64,000 nucleotides of DNA. It comes from Exiguobacterium profundum (GTDB taxonomy: Bacteria > Bacillota > Bacilli > Exiguobacteriales > Exiguobacteriaceae). The translations under genes and the position numbers were made by a program. Numbering within the stretch: position 1 is the stretch's first letter; every line of letters begins with the position of its first letter. The stretch spans positions 1,073,331 through 1,137,330 of the forward strand of contig NZ_MRSV01000001.1 in NCBI RefSeq assembly GCF_001909285.1, read 5' to 3'. The notes below the pieces were generated by a model. It did no database searches. It was not told where the DNA came from and saw only the letters and a list, made by a program, of their open reading frames with translations. Shown here in pieces: positions 27,689-35,522 of the stretch.

Positions 27689-28090
27689 ATGCGAGGCAAA
27701 CAATACGTGGGAGAATCGATTGATGTGTACTATGATGTGTCGCTCTGCGTCCATGCGGCGGAATGCGTACGGGGATTGCCGGAAGTGTTCGATACGAAAC
27801 GGAAGCCGTGGATCTTACCGGATGGGGCCGAGGCTCCTGATGTCGCGACGGTGATTGAACGCTGCCCGAGCGGTGCGCTGCAGTTCGTTCGGAAGGATGG
27901 TGGAGATGCGGAGGAACCGGACGTCCCGACGTCTGTTAAATTAAACGACTGGCAACAAATCGAGGTGCGTGGCGACCTTCAAATCGAGCAAGGAGATGAG
28001 GTCATCTCCACGTATCGGGCCACGCTCTGCGGGTGTGGACAATCCGGGAAGCGACCGATTTGCGACCATAGTGGCGCGTGTAAAGGATGA
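27689..28090 (+). CDS. YjdI-type Fer4_19 - CDGSH-like fusion
   Basis: 133 residues from an ATG with AAGGGGTG seven bases upstream. The first ~70 residues match the YjdI/DUF1271 (Fer4_19) mono-cluster domain: IDVYYDVSLCVHAAECVRGL, KRKPWILP and IERCPSGAL provide three to four Cys ligands. The C-terminal part resembles a CDGSH iron-sulfur domain, LCGCGQSGKRPICDHSG, but reads C-D-H-S-G instead of C-D-G-S-H, moving the His ligand two positions. Neighbours DUF5996 and YjdJ-type GNAT follow; yjdI and yjdJ are also adjacent in E. coli. Function unknown; an electron carrier or cluster sensor is likely. Confidence 0.83.
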   Translation: MRGKQYVGESIDVYYDVSLCVHAAECVRGLPEVFDTKRKPWILPDGAEAPDVATVIERCPSGALQFVRKDGGDAEEPDVPTSVKLNDWQQIEVRGDLQIEQGDEVISTYRATLCGCGQSGKRPICDHSGACKG

Positions 28091-28101
28091 GAGGATGATG
28101 G

Positions 28102-28998
28102 ATGATGCAGATTCCACTACACTCGGACTGGCATGATACAAAGTTGACCTTGCATTTGATTTCCCAACTACTAGGGAAGATTAGACTCCAACTGGCCCCA
28201 CCTGAGCCGCAATGGGGGCATGTCTCGCTACCGCTCACGGTTAATGGGTTCACGACGGGGCTGTTGTTTGAAGGGGAACGGGCACTCCAGCTTGATGTGG
28301 ATCTACTAAGTTCTTGCCTTGTCGTTCATGTCGAAGATCAGACAGACGCCATCCCGATTGAAGCGAGGAAGACAATCAAGTCCTATCATGACGACTTATT
28401 CAATCGACTGCGGACGCATGGGGTCGACATACGCATCAACCCGAAACCACAGGAGATGACCTTCCAAGGACTTCTCGATACGGATGAGACACCGCTCGCT
28501 TATGATGCGGCGTATGCCCGGCAAGGATTAAGGCTGTTTCAACGGGCGGCGCACGAACAGCTGACGTACCTATCGAAGCTACGATGCCGGAAAATCAAAC
28601 CGGCACTCTTTTGGGGGACGTTCGACGTGTCCTCGCTCGTCATCTATCCGATCGAGCATCCGTTTCCGGAAGACAAAGTGATCGAGCGCGTCGCCTTCGA
28701 TGAACAGTTGATTGAATTCGGATTTTGGCTTGGGGATGATGTGACGGAACGACCGAGCTATTTTGTCTTGCCTTATCCGTTCCTGTTCAGACCGCTACCG
28801 ACCGATACGCTCAAGCCGGAAGCGGCTTATTATGACGCGGAGAAGAGTGAATTTTTCTTGCCGCTTTTTGAAGGAACGAGTGGGGAAGTCCAAGCGTTTT
28901 TGTCTACATCGTTTGACATCTTGATGGACGAGATGGATTGGACGATGCGTGACCATTTCTTTATCCCGCTAAAACTAGAAGAGGAGAGTGGTGAGTAA
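28102..28998 (+). CDS. DUF5996 family protein
   Basis: 298 residues, soluble, no signal peptide. It matches the DUF5996 pattern in my memory: WGHVSLPLTVNGFTTGLL near the N-terminus, KPQEMTFQGLLDTDE, and PALFWGTFDVSSLVIYP about residue 175, with a later stretch EFGFWLGDDVTERPSYF. No catalytic role is known to me. It begins 11 bp after the YjdI/CDGSH gene and its stop directly abuts the next ATG, so it sits inside an operon. Confidence 0.8.
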   Translation: MMQIPLHSDWHDTKLTLHLISQLLGKIRLQLAPPEPQWGHVSLPLTVNGFTTGLLFEGERALQLDVDLLSSCLVVHVEDQTDAIPIEARKTIKSYHDDLFNRLRTHGVDIRINPKPQEMTFQGLLDTDETPLAYDAAYARQGLRLFQRAAHEQLTYLSKLRCRKIKPALFWGTFDVSSLVIYPIEHPFPEDKVIERVAFDEQLIEFGFWLGDDVTERPSYFVLPYPFLFRPLPTDTLKPEAAYYDAEKSEFFLPLFEGTSGEVQAFLSTSFDILMDEMDWTMRDHFFIPLKLEEESGE

Positions 28999-29271
28999 AT
29001 GGAAATTAAACAGAAGGAAAATACGTTTTACGTCGGGGACGAGGCGAAGCCATCGGCAGAACTGCACTACGTGCCGACGGGGGCGGACAAACTGATTGTC
29101 GATCATACGTATGTCAGTGATGAACTTCGAGGACAGGGAATCGGAGAGAAACTTGTTGTCGCCGTGGTCGAATATGCTCGGGAAGAAGGAAAGACGATTA
29201 TCCCACTCTGTCCCTTTACGAAAAATCAGTTCGACCGACATGCCGAGTATCACGACGTGTTGGCGAACTGA
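28999..29271 (+). CDS. YjdJ-type small GNAT acetyltransferase
   Basis: 90 residues, the short GNAT form of the YjdJ group. HTYVSDELRGQGIGEKLV is the acetyl-CoA loop (R/Q-x-x-G-x-G/A) and IIPLCPFTKNQFDRHAEY the conserved tail with a reactive Cys and the His-Pro/Ala-Glu-Tyr ending. Immediately follows DUF5996 and precedes ltrA by 15 bp. Target unknown. Confidence 0.87.
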   Translation: MEIKQKENTFYVGDEAKPSAELHYVPTGADKLIVDHTYVSDELRGQGIGEKLVVAVVEYAREEGKTIIPLCPFTKNQFDRHAEYHDVLAN

Positions 29272-29286
29272 ACCGGGGTGGGCTAG

Positions 29287-30369
29287 ATGGAAGAAAAACG
29301 AGCCACATGGTTAGAGCTCTTCTATGACCTGGTTTATGTCGCTGCGATTGCGACGGCGACCCATGTCCTTCTTCATACCCATCATGGTGTCATCCCGTTC
29401 GAATATGCCTCGAAGTTCGTCCTCATGTTCATCCCGATTTGGTGGGCGTGGGTGGGGCAGACGATGTTCATCAACCGCTTTTTCGAAGATGCGATTCACC
29501 AGCGGCTGTTCGTAATTGGACAGATGATCTTCGTATTGATTATGACGGCGAGCTTGAGCGTGGATTTTGATGACTACTACTATTCATTTCTCATTGGCTA
29601 CTTAGGTTTGCGCGTCATGACGGTCTTGCAGTATACGATGGTAAATCGACGTATTCAAGACCCGGCGGCACGCTTTTTAGGCACCTATTTTTGGATTGGA
29701 TTCGGCGTCTCGTCGTTGTCCATCTTTTTTGATGGAAGCTTGCGCTACGTCGTGCTGTATCTCGGGATCATCATCGATTTGATTGTACCGATCATCGGTC
29801 GGAAACGCTTGGCCATGACGCCCATAAACTTAGGATATTTGCTCGAACGCTTTGGTCTTTTGACCATCATCGTCTTAGGGGAATCCATTATCAGTATCTT
29901 GGCGGTGCTCGAGCCGCAAGACGGGGATATTCGGTCTATCAGCTTTTCGATTTTAGCATTCATCGTGCTCATCGCCATTTGGTGGCAATACTTTGACAAC
30001 ATCGAAAAGAAAGTGGACAAAGACGCGGTCGGGACCGGTCAAATCATTTTGTACGGTCATCTGTTCATTTGGATGTCACTCAGCGTTCTGGCGAGCATGA
30101 TGAAACTGATGTATCTCGGGGAGTTGGATGAGCGCTTTGAAGTGATGGTGACGTTCGGTGCCGTTCTCGTCTACTTTTTGTCGACGACGCTCGTGTTTCA
30201 CAATCATCGCTTCCCGGAAAGCCGGTTGCACTGGGGCTATTTCGTGTTTTTCGTCGCGCTCATTCTCGTGTTTACCGGCCTCCATCTATTCGTCCTCGTC
30301 TCACCGTTAATCATCATGATTGAACTCGCCATCTTCTTCGCCATCTATGCGAAACTGACGACCACATAA
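29287..30369 (+). CDS. ltrA: LtrA family low-temperature-requirement membrane protein
   Basis: 360 residues, about nine to ten membrane helices. TWLELFYDLVYVAAI at the N-terminus and FGLLTIIVLGESIISIL in the middle are the LtrA signatures. In Listeria ltrA is needed for growth in the cold; biochemical function is unknown. It begins 15 bp after the yjdJ-like gene and ends in a strong bidirectional terminator, so it may be the last gene of the yjdI-like operon. Confidence 0.88.
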   Translation: MEEKRATWLELFYDLVYVAAIATATHVLLHTHHGVIPFEYASKFVLMFIPIWWAWVGQTMFINRFFEDAIHQRLFVIGQMIFVLIMTASLSVDFDDYYYSFLIGYLGLRVMTVLQYTMVNRRIQDPAARFLGTYFWIGFGVSSLSIFFDGSLRYVVLYLGIIIDLIVPIIGRKRLAMTPINLGYLLERFGLLTIIVLGESIISILAVLEPQDGDIRSISFSILAFIVLIAIWWQYFDNIEKKVDKDAVGTGQIILYGHLFIWMSLSVLASMMKLMYLGELDERFEVMVTFGAVLVYFLSTTLVFHNHRFPESRLHWGYFVFFVALILVFTGLHLFVLVSPLIIMIELAIFFAIYAKLTTT

Positions 30370-30398
30370 AAATGGAGCGCCGTGGGGCGCTCCATTTT
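30369..30398. terminator. Bidirectional terminator
   Basis: AAAATGGAGCGCC / GGGCGCTCCATTTT with a three-base loop between convergent genes. Confidence 0.88.
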
Positions 30399-30399
30399 C

Positions 30400-31125
30400 T
30401 TATTCTGCTGCTTGTGGGACGAGATAAATCAAGCCAAACGGGTTATGCAACAAGTTGTCGATGGTCGTCCGCTCATCTTCTCCCATCTCGACCGTGAAGG
30501 CGCGACCGTCTTCAAAGGCGAAATGGTCGCCATCGCCGAACATCGCGCCACCTGAGATGAGGTGGAAGTTGAACGAATGGATTACGTGGATGGCATCTTC
30601 AATGTCGAGTGTCATCGGCACAGCCACGTCTGCATGACCGAACGCTTTCATTCCCCATGACATATAGGCGTTCTCTTCTTCTGTGATAGCCGTGAGAAGC
30701 GAATAGTCGAGTGCGAGGTCTTCTTCTTTTGATTCTTGCCACTCGTCTTTCGAGTAAGAGACACCAGCTGACTCGACCATGACGCCAACTCCACCTGCGT
30801 TTAAGACGGCGTTTGCGGCACGACGTGCAGCGGCGACGTCTGTCAAATCGTTGACGTCGACAATCAAGTAGACGACATGCGTATGACGAGCGATTCCTTT
30901 CGCGACTTTCGGGGTGAACCCGCCAGAACTCGCGTGAATCATCGCCTCGGCGAGAGCTGGGTCACGTTCGACGACTTCTACGGTGAACGCCTTCCCTGTC
31001 TCATCTTCGAGCAACAACAGACCGGCCATCGTGTAGCCTTCACTATGTAAACTGATTTGTTCGCTGACGCCTTCTGCGGAAGACCAGTTTCCGGGAATGG
31101 CGAGCATGACTTGTGTACGATTCAT
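30400..31125 (-). CDS. DUF4261 domain protein
   Basis: 241 residues from the ATG at 31125 (AAAGGAT about nine bases upstream; an ATG three codons earlier falls inside the ribosome site). It begins MNRTQVMLAIPGNW, and the C-terminal ~80 residues resemble DUF4261 (NPFGLIYLVPQAAE end, GDGDHFAFEDG). Soluble, acidic; no catalytic motif recognised. Monocistronic between two terminators. Confidence 0.75.
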   Translation of the reverse strand: MNRTQVMLAIPGNWSSAEGVSEQISLHSEGYTMAGLLLLEDETGKAFTVEVVERDPALAEAMIHASSGGFTPKVAKGIARHTHVVYLIVDVNDLTDVAAARRAANAVLNAGGVGVMVESAGVSYSKDEWQESKEEDLALDYSLLTAITEEENAYMSWGMKAFGHADVAVPMTLDIEDAIHVIHSFNFHLISGGAMFGDGDHFAFEDGRAFTVEMGEDERTTIDNLLHNPFGLIYLVPQAAE

Positions 31126-31148
31126 GTGTATCATCCTTTTCTGCAAAA

Positions 31149-31177
31149 GTCAGGTCTCTCCTCAGGAGAGACCTGGT
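31149..31177 (-). terminator. Terminator of FtsX-type ABC operon
   Basis: CAGGTCTCTCC / GGAGAGACCTG, three-base loop; on the minus strand it is followed by ACTTTTG. Confidence 0.78.
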
Positions 31178-31209
31178 CTATCTCTTATTATGCCCTATTT
31201 TGGCATGAA

Positions 31210-33531
31210 TTATTCTTGATACGTCTTTAAAACTTCCTGAAGTGGGATTTGATCGATTTTTCGGCGGCTGATGAATGTACTCATGAAGAAGAGGAGAACG
31301 ACTGCACCGAGCGTATAGACGATATAGATCCATTCAAATTCAAGTGGGAGCACGAGCCCATAATCTTCCGCGAAGACGACGACGATGACCCGAAGCGTCA
31401 ACAGGGCGATGGGGATGCTCAAGAGGGCGGAGATGAGCGCGTAGATGAAGTAGCTGTTCAAAATCATCGAGCGGACTTCCCGTTTTTGATATCCCATCAC
31501 TTTCAACAAGGAGATGACGTAATAGTTCTTCTCGACCGTCAGTGCCGTCAAGACGAACAGGATGCTGAAAGCGATGAGGGACGCCCCACCAATCAAGACA
31601 TTCATCATGAAATTCATATATTGGTTGATCGATTCGGACTGATCGATCAACCCTTGGCGTGACAGAATAGTCGAATAGTCCGATTCGCTCGGACGCTCCG
31701 TCGCATAGATACCGTTGAACAGGTCATCCGTTGCGCCAGCGGTGAGAAGTTCACTTAACGTCGCCCGGGGCAAATAGGCGAAGTCGCCAGAGAATTCATC
31801 GGCAATCCCGATAATAGGATAGGTCAACGTGTCCCCGTCGAGTGCGACATCGATGTCTTGACCCACATCGAGGTCGAGTTTTAGCGCGAGTGAGGAGGAG
31901 ACGACAAGGCCGTCGGGTTCAAGTGTCAACACATCCCCATCTTCGTTTTGGAGTGGGAACAAGGTGTTGTCGAAGTCTAGTCCCTTCAAGGTGATCAGGT
32001 TATCTTCGACAAAGGCGAACGGATAGGTGAGGAACGGTTCTTGTCCCGCTTCTAAAACCGGTGTCCCGTCTGTATACGCCTCGTATTCATACACCGCTTC
32101 GTTCAATCCGCCAACGGTCATACGGTCGACGGAGCCGTTCATCATGAGGGCGAAAACGATGAGAATCGTCGAGAAGAGGATCCCGAGAAAGAAGATGAGA
32201 AAACTCCCCGTGCTCTTGACGGCATACAAATATTTGAACTTCGTCTTGCCACTCGCCCGTCTCAACAGGCGACTGACAAGTCGACTGAGTCGATTCAATG
32301 AGACATTGTCCCGTGGTGACAAGAGGGCAAGGGCGCTCTCACCCATAATTTTATAGATGACAGCTCCTGCAACGAGCGCAAAGAAGAGGAGCGGGGCGAA
32401 CACGGCTGTCACGAACACGAGTGGACTTTGGGCGATGGTGATGGACGGTAAAAGATAGAAGTCGAGATAGAGTTCTTTCAACGGGTTCGCGAAATAAAGC
32501 CCCAGGAAATAACCAATGATGAGCATAAAGAATGCGAAAACCAAGATGAGCACCAAGTAAGGCGATGCGATTTGCCGACGACTATAACCAATCGCCTTCA
32601 ACAGTCCGATTTGTCCTCGTTCCGCCTCGAGCATATTTGAGATCAGGATGGCGACGATGATGACAGCGATGGAAACGATAAAGAGACTGAGTCCGAGCGC
32701 CATCGCCTTGCCGGATGAAATCTCACTGTAGATGGCACCACTTCGGATAATATTTTCCGTCTCCATGACCGAGACGACAAACGGGAGGTCTATGTCGGTC
32801 TTGATCGCTTGATCGGTCACACCGGACAGTCGGAAAGACTCTTGCCCGATGAATGTTTCGAACGATTCATCCGTCATCAAGAGGAGGGTCTGTGAACCAG
32901 GGTCCAAGTTGAAGAAGTTATCATCGAAGAGTGGGAGCGTATAGTCCGGAAAGAGGACAAATCCACTCACCGTGAACGGTTTGCCGATGTCGATTGTGTC
33001 TCCGATGTCGATACCGTTCTCCTCTGCATATTTTTTATTGAGGGCTACTTCGTCATTCGCGCTCGGTCGATCACCGGCTTCGAGGTAGGAGCGGTTGATC
33101 GTGTCTGATTCTTTGACGATCAATCCCCGATGTTCAATATCATCGAACGTGTAGGTGATGGCTTTTAAGTCACGGAGTTCAATCGTAGCATCCGGCATCT
33201 CCTGTTCGACGGCAGCGATTCGCGATGCGATCAGACGATTGAAGACTTCCGCATCGGCTTGTTTGATGTCAGCCAATGTGAACGTTCCTGTTTCCGCGAG
33301 CGTGGCGACAGCGGGGTCGCGTAACTCCTCTTCCGTCACCCGATTGAGCATGTCAATCGCAAAGTCTTCCTGATTCGATTCTTCCAGATACTCTTCAGTC
33401 GGGACCTCGATTCCACTTATGCCATAGAACATCATCGTGTACGTGAGTGAACTCATGACGATGATGATGGCGATGGCGAGGAGTTGCATCCACTTCCGAT
33501 TTAATGTCTTCCAGACGTTTTTATACAGCAT
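31210..33531 (-). CDS. FtsX-like ABC permease
   Basis: 773 residues with the two-FtsX-domain layout: an N-terminal helix (about 16-38), a large outer domain (~40-270), three helices (~275-400), a further helix near 440, a second outer region, and three helices before the C-terminus. MGYQKREVRSMILNSYF and IGYSRRQIASPYLVLIL are the typical FtsX cytoplasmic loops. It is 12 bp after the ATPase gene. Such systems export lipoproteins or peptides or act as mechanotransmitters in antibiotic sensing; no two-component genes are adjacent. Confidence 0.9.
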   Translation of the reverse strand: MLYKNVWKTLNRKWMQLLAIAIIIVMSSLTYTMMFYGISGIEVPTEEYLEESNQEDFAIDMLNRVTEEELRDPAVATLAETGTFTLADIKQADAEVFNRLIASRIAAVEQEMPDATIELRDLKAITYTFDDIEHRGLIVKESDTINRSYLEAGDRPSANDEVALNKKYAEENGIDIGDTIDIGKPFTVSGFVLFPDYTLPLFDDNFFNLDPGSQTLLLMTDESFETFIGQESFRLSGVTDQAIKTDIDLPFVVSVMETENIIRSGAIYSEISSGKAMALGLSLFIVSIAVIIVAILISNMLEAERGQIGLLKAIGYSRRQIASPYLVLILVFAFFMLIIGYFLGLYFANPLKELYLDFYLLPSITIAQSPLVFVTAVFAPLLFFALVAGAVIYKIMGESALALLSPRDNVSLNRLSRLVSRLLRRASGKTKFKYLYAVKSTGSFLIFFLGILFSTILIVFALMMNGSVDRMTVGGLNEAVYEYEAYTDGTPVLEAGQEPFLTYPFAFVEDNLITLKGLDFDNTLFPLQNEDGDVLTLEPDGLVVSSSLALKLDLDVGQDIDVALDGDTLTYPIIGIADEFSGDFAYLPRATLSELLTAGATDDLFNGIYATERPSESDYSTILSRQGLIDQSESINQYMNFMMNVLIGGASLIAFSILFVLTALTVEKNYYVISLLKVMGYQKREVRSMILNSYFIYALISALLSIPIALLTLRVIVVVFAEDYGLVLPLEFEWIYIVYTLGAVVLLFFMSTFISRRKIDQIPLQEVLKTYQE

Positions 33532-33543
33532 GTCGCCACCCCC

Positions 33544-34242
33544 TTATCCCCAATGGATGTCACGTGCCGCGACCCGGGTCTCATGATGGGTCACCTCCAC
33601 GATTCGACCGGAGTTCATCTTGATGACATCGTCCGCCATCTCACTGATTCCATTATTGTGTGTGATGACGACGACTGTTTTTTGATACGTTTTGTTCAAT
33701 CGTTCCAATAGTTCGAGTACTCTCTTCGAATTTTCCTCGTCGAGTGAGCCCGTCGGTTCGTCACAAAAGATGATGGCGGGATTTTTGGCGAGGCTGCGGG
33801 CGACGGAGACACGTTGCTGCTCACCGCCCGATAGTTGATAGGGGTATTTATCACGTGCCGCTGTGAGCCCAACTTGTTCGAGCAATTCATCAATCGGCAG
33901 CGGGTCTTTCGTTAAGTCAGAACCAATTTGTACGTTCTCATAGACGGTCAAGTTTTGAAGAAGGTTGTATTGTTGGAAAATGAAGCCAAGATGGTCGCGT
34001 CGAAAAGCAGTCATCTGATCGACGGATAGGTCGGTCAGCACGGTGTCGCCGAACGTGATCTTACCTGAGGTGACCGTGTCGAGTCCGCTGATGACGTTGA
34101 GCAGTGTACTCTTCCCGCTCCCGCTTGGACCTAGGATCACGACGAACGCGCCATCCCGGATGGTGAGGTCGATGTCTTTCAAGGCGGCCGTTTCCACGTC
34201 GCCTGTCTTATAGATTTTGCTGACGTTCCGTAGTTCGATCAT
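33544..34242 (-). CDS. ABC ATPase of MacB/LolD type
   Basis: 232 residues from the ATG at 34242 with GGAGG ten bases upstream. Walker [24 protein letters not shown], signature [17 protein letters not shown], Walker [15 protein letters not shown] and switch VVVITHN are all present and canonical for the MacB/LolD group. It pairs with the FtsX-like permease immediately downstream. Confidence 0.95.
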   Translation of the reverse strand: MIELRNVSKIYKTGDVETAALKDIDLTIRDGAFVVILGPSGSGKSTLLNVISGLDTVTSGKITFGDTVLTDLSVDQMTAFRRDHLGFIFQQYNLLQNLTVYENVQIGSDLTKDPLPIDELLEQVGLTAARDKYPYQLSGGEQQRVSVARSLAKNPAIIFCDEPTGSLDEENSKRVLELLERLNKTYQKTVVVITHNNGISEMADDVIKMNSGRIVEVTHHETRVAARDIHWG

Positions 34243-34403
34243 GCCACACACGCCTCCTTTATTTGTTATCTAAGGTATACCCTTTTCGAGAAGTGATTGG
34301 ACGAGCTACACATAGGATGTTTTGAAAAAATAGTGAAACCGCTTCACCTGTGATAAAATAATATAACCAGGTACTAAAAACTTTTTTTAAGGGAGAACTC
34401 TTT

Positions 34404-35234
34404 ATGAAGATTGCTTACATCACGGACAGCACGATTGTCCTTCCAGATGCATTAGCGCAACATCCTGACATCCACATTGTCCCGCTCTATGTCGTCAAAG
34501 GGGACCAGCCGTATAAAGATGGAATCGACGTTGACGCGAAAACGGTTTACGAGTGGATTGACGCGGGAGAGCGCGTCTCGACGAGTCAGCCCGCGATCGG
34601 GGATTTCGTCACACTCTATGAAAAATTGAAAGAAGAGTACGATATGGGCATCGCGATTCACCTATCGTCTGACCTGAGTGGGACGTATTCGGCGTCCGTT
34701 CAAGGGGCTGAGATTGCGGAGTTCAAGTTGCTCGCCTTCGATTCACGGGCAGGTATCTATACGATGGGACTCATGTTCGAGGAGTTGATTGAACGCGTCG
34801 AAAGAGGCGATGCGCTTGAAGACGTGGAAGCATACATGAAGAAGCGCGTCGAGGACGTCCGCATCGAATTGACGCTTCAAAATTTGACGCAGATACAAAA
34901 AGGCGGTCGAATCTCTAAATCGAAGGCGCTCATCGGGAACATGCTTCAATTGAAACCTGTACTTCGATTCGAAGACGGTTTGATTGTCCCGTATCAAACG
35001 GTCCGCACATACAAGAAAGCACAAGCCCATTTGTTCGAAGTGTTACGTGCGGCAATCGAGTCCGGTGAATGTCAGGACGTCTCGATTTTCCACGGAAATG
35101 TCCCTGAGCTTGCTGAGGAGTGGAAAAAACAACTCGGTGACACGATTCCGATCAGAGTTGATACACTCGCACCACTTCTTGGGGCGCATACGGGATCCGG
35201 GTCAATTGGAATTTCTTATTTGAAAGCGAAATAA
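34404..35234 (+). CDS. DegV family fatty-acid-binding protein (second copy)
   Basis: 276 residues. IAYITDSTIVLPDAL, STSQPAIGDFV, HLSSDLSGTYSASV, FDSRAGIYTMG and QIQKGGRISKSK follow the DegV/FakB plan and give the Ser and Arg residues that hold the fatty-acid carboxylate. It differs clearly from the copy at 26404, as expected for FakB paralogues that take different chain types. AAGGGAGA lies upstream of the ATG; terminator follows. Confidence 0.92.
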   Translation: MKIAYITDSTIVLPDALAQHPDIHIVPLYVVKGDQPYKDGIDVDAKTVYEWIDAGERVSTSQPAIGDFVTLYEKLKEEYDMGIAIHLSSDLSGTYSASVQGAEIAEFKLLAFDSRAGIYTMGLMFEELIERVERGDALEDVEAYMKKRVEDVRIELTLQNLTQIQKGGRISKSKALIGNMLQLKPVLRFEDGLIVPYQTVRTYKKAQAHLFEVLRAAIESGECQDVSIFHGNVPELAEEWKKQLGDTIPIRVDTLAPLLGAHTGSGSIGISYLKAK

Positions 35235-35239
35235 TGATT

Positions 35240-35272
35240 AAGGGCGGTCCTCCTACGAGGATCGCCCTTTTA
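35240..35272 (+). terminator. Terminator of second degV
   Basis: AAGGGCGGTCCTC / GAGGATCGCCCTT (one wobble) followed by TTTTAC. The stop codon of the convergent 29-residue ORF falls at its edge. Confidence 0.8.
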
Positions 35273-35359
35273 CGTATTCTTTTGTTTCCGCAAATAGAGA
35301 AGTGTGATAGTGAGCGAATAGATGATCAAAAACGTGATCAGAAATAGAGAAAAGTCCAT
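35270..35359 (-). CDS. 29-residue single-pass membrane peptide
   Basis: ATG at 35359 with AAAGGGGG nine bases upstream opens MDFSLFLITFLIIYSLTITL plus LYLRKQKNT, then TAA. About 22 hydrophobic residues form one membrane helix, followed by a basic tail, so the orientation is probably N-out/C-in. The strong ribosome site argues that it is translated. Size and shape fit small membrane regulators or a type I toxin; no antisense RNA was identified. It is convergent with degV. Confidence 0.6.
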   Translation of the reverse strand: MDFSLFLITFLIIYSLTITLLYLRKQKNT

Positions 35360-35522
35360 GGTTAGCCCCCTTTATCCAAGTTGTTGCCGACATCTAGAAA
35401 AGCGAAACATCAAATTGGGAATCATTTCAATATTTCATTGTCTCAACTTTCAAACAATTGCTGGAATGTTTTTGCATTACGTGTCATACTAGAAAAAATG
35501 AACGAGAAAAGGGGGGAAGACG

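Noticed and set aside
34330-34346. GTGAA-accgc-TTCAC dyad before the second degV as a cre box
   Set aside because: It fits the cre consensus poorly (four or more mismatches) and has only five-base arms.
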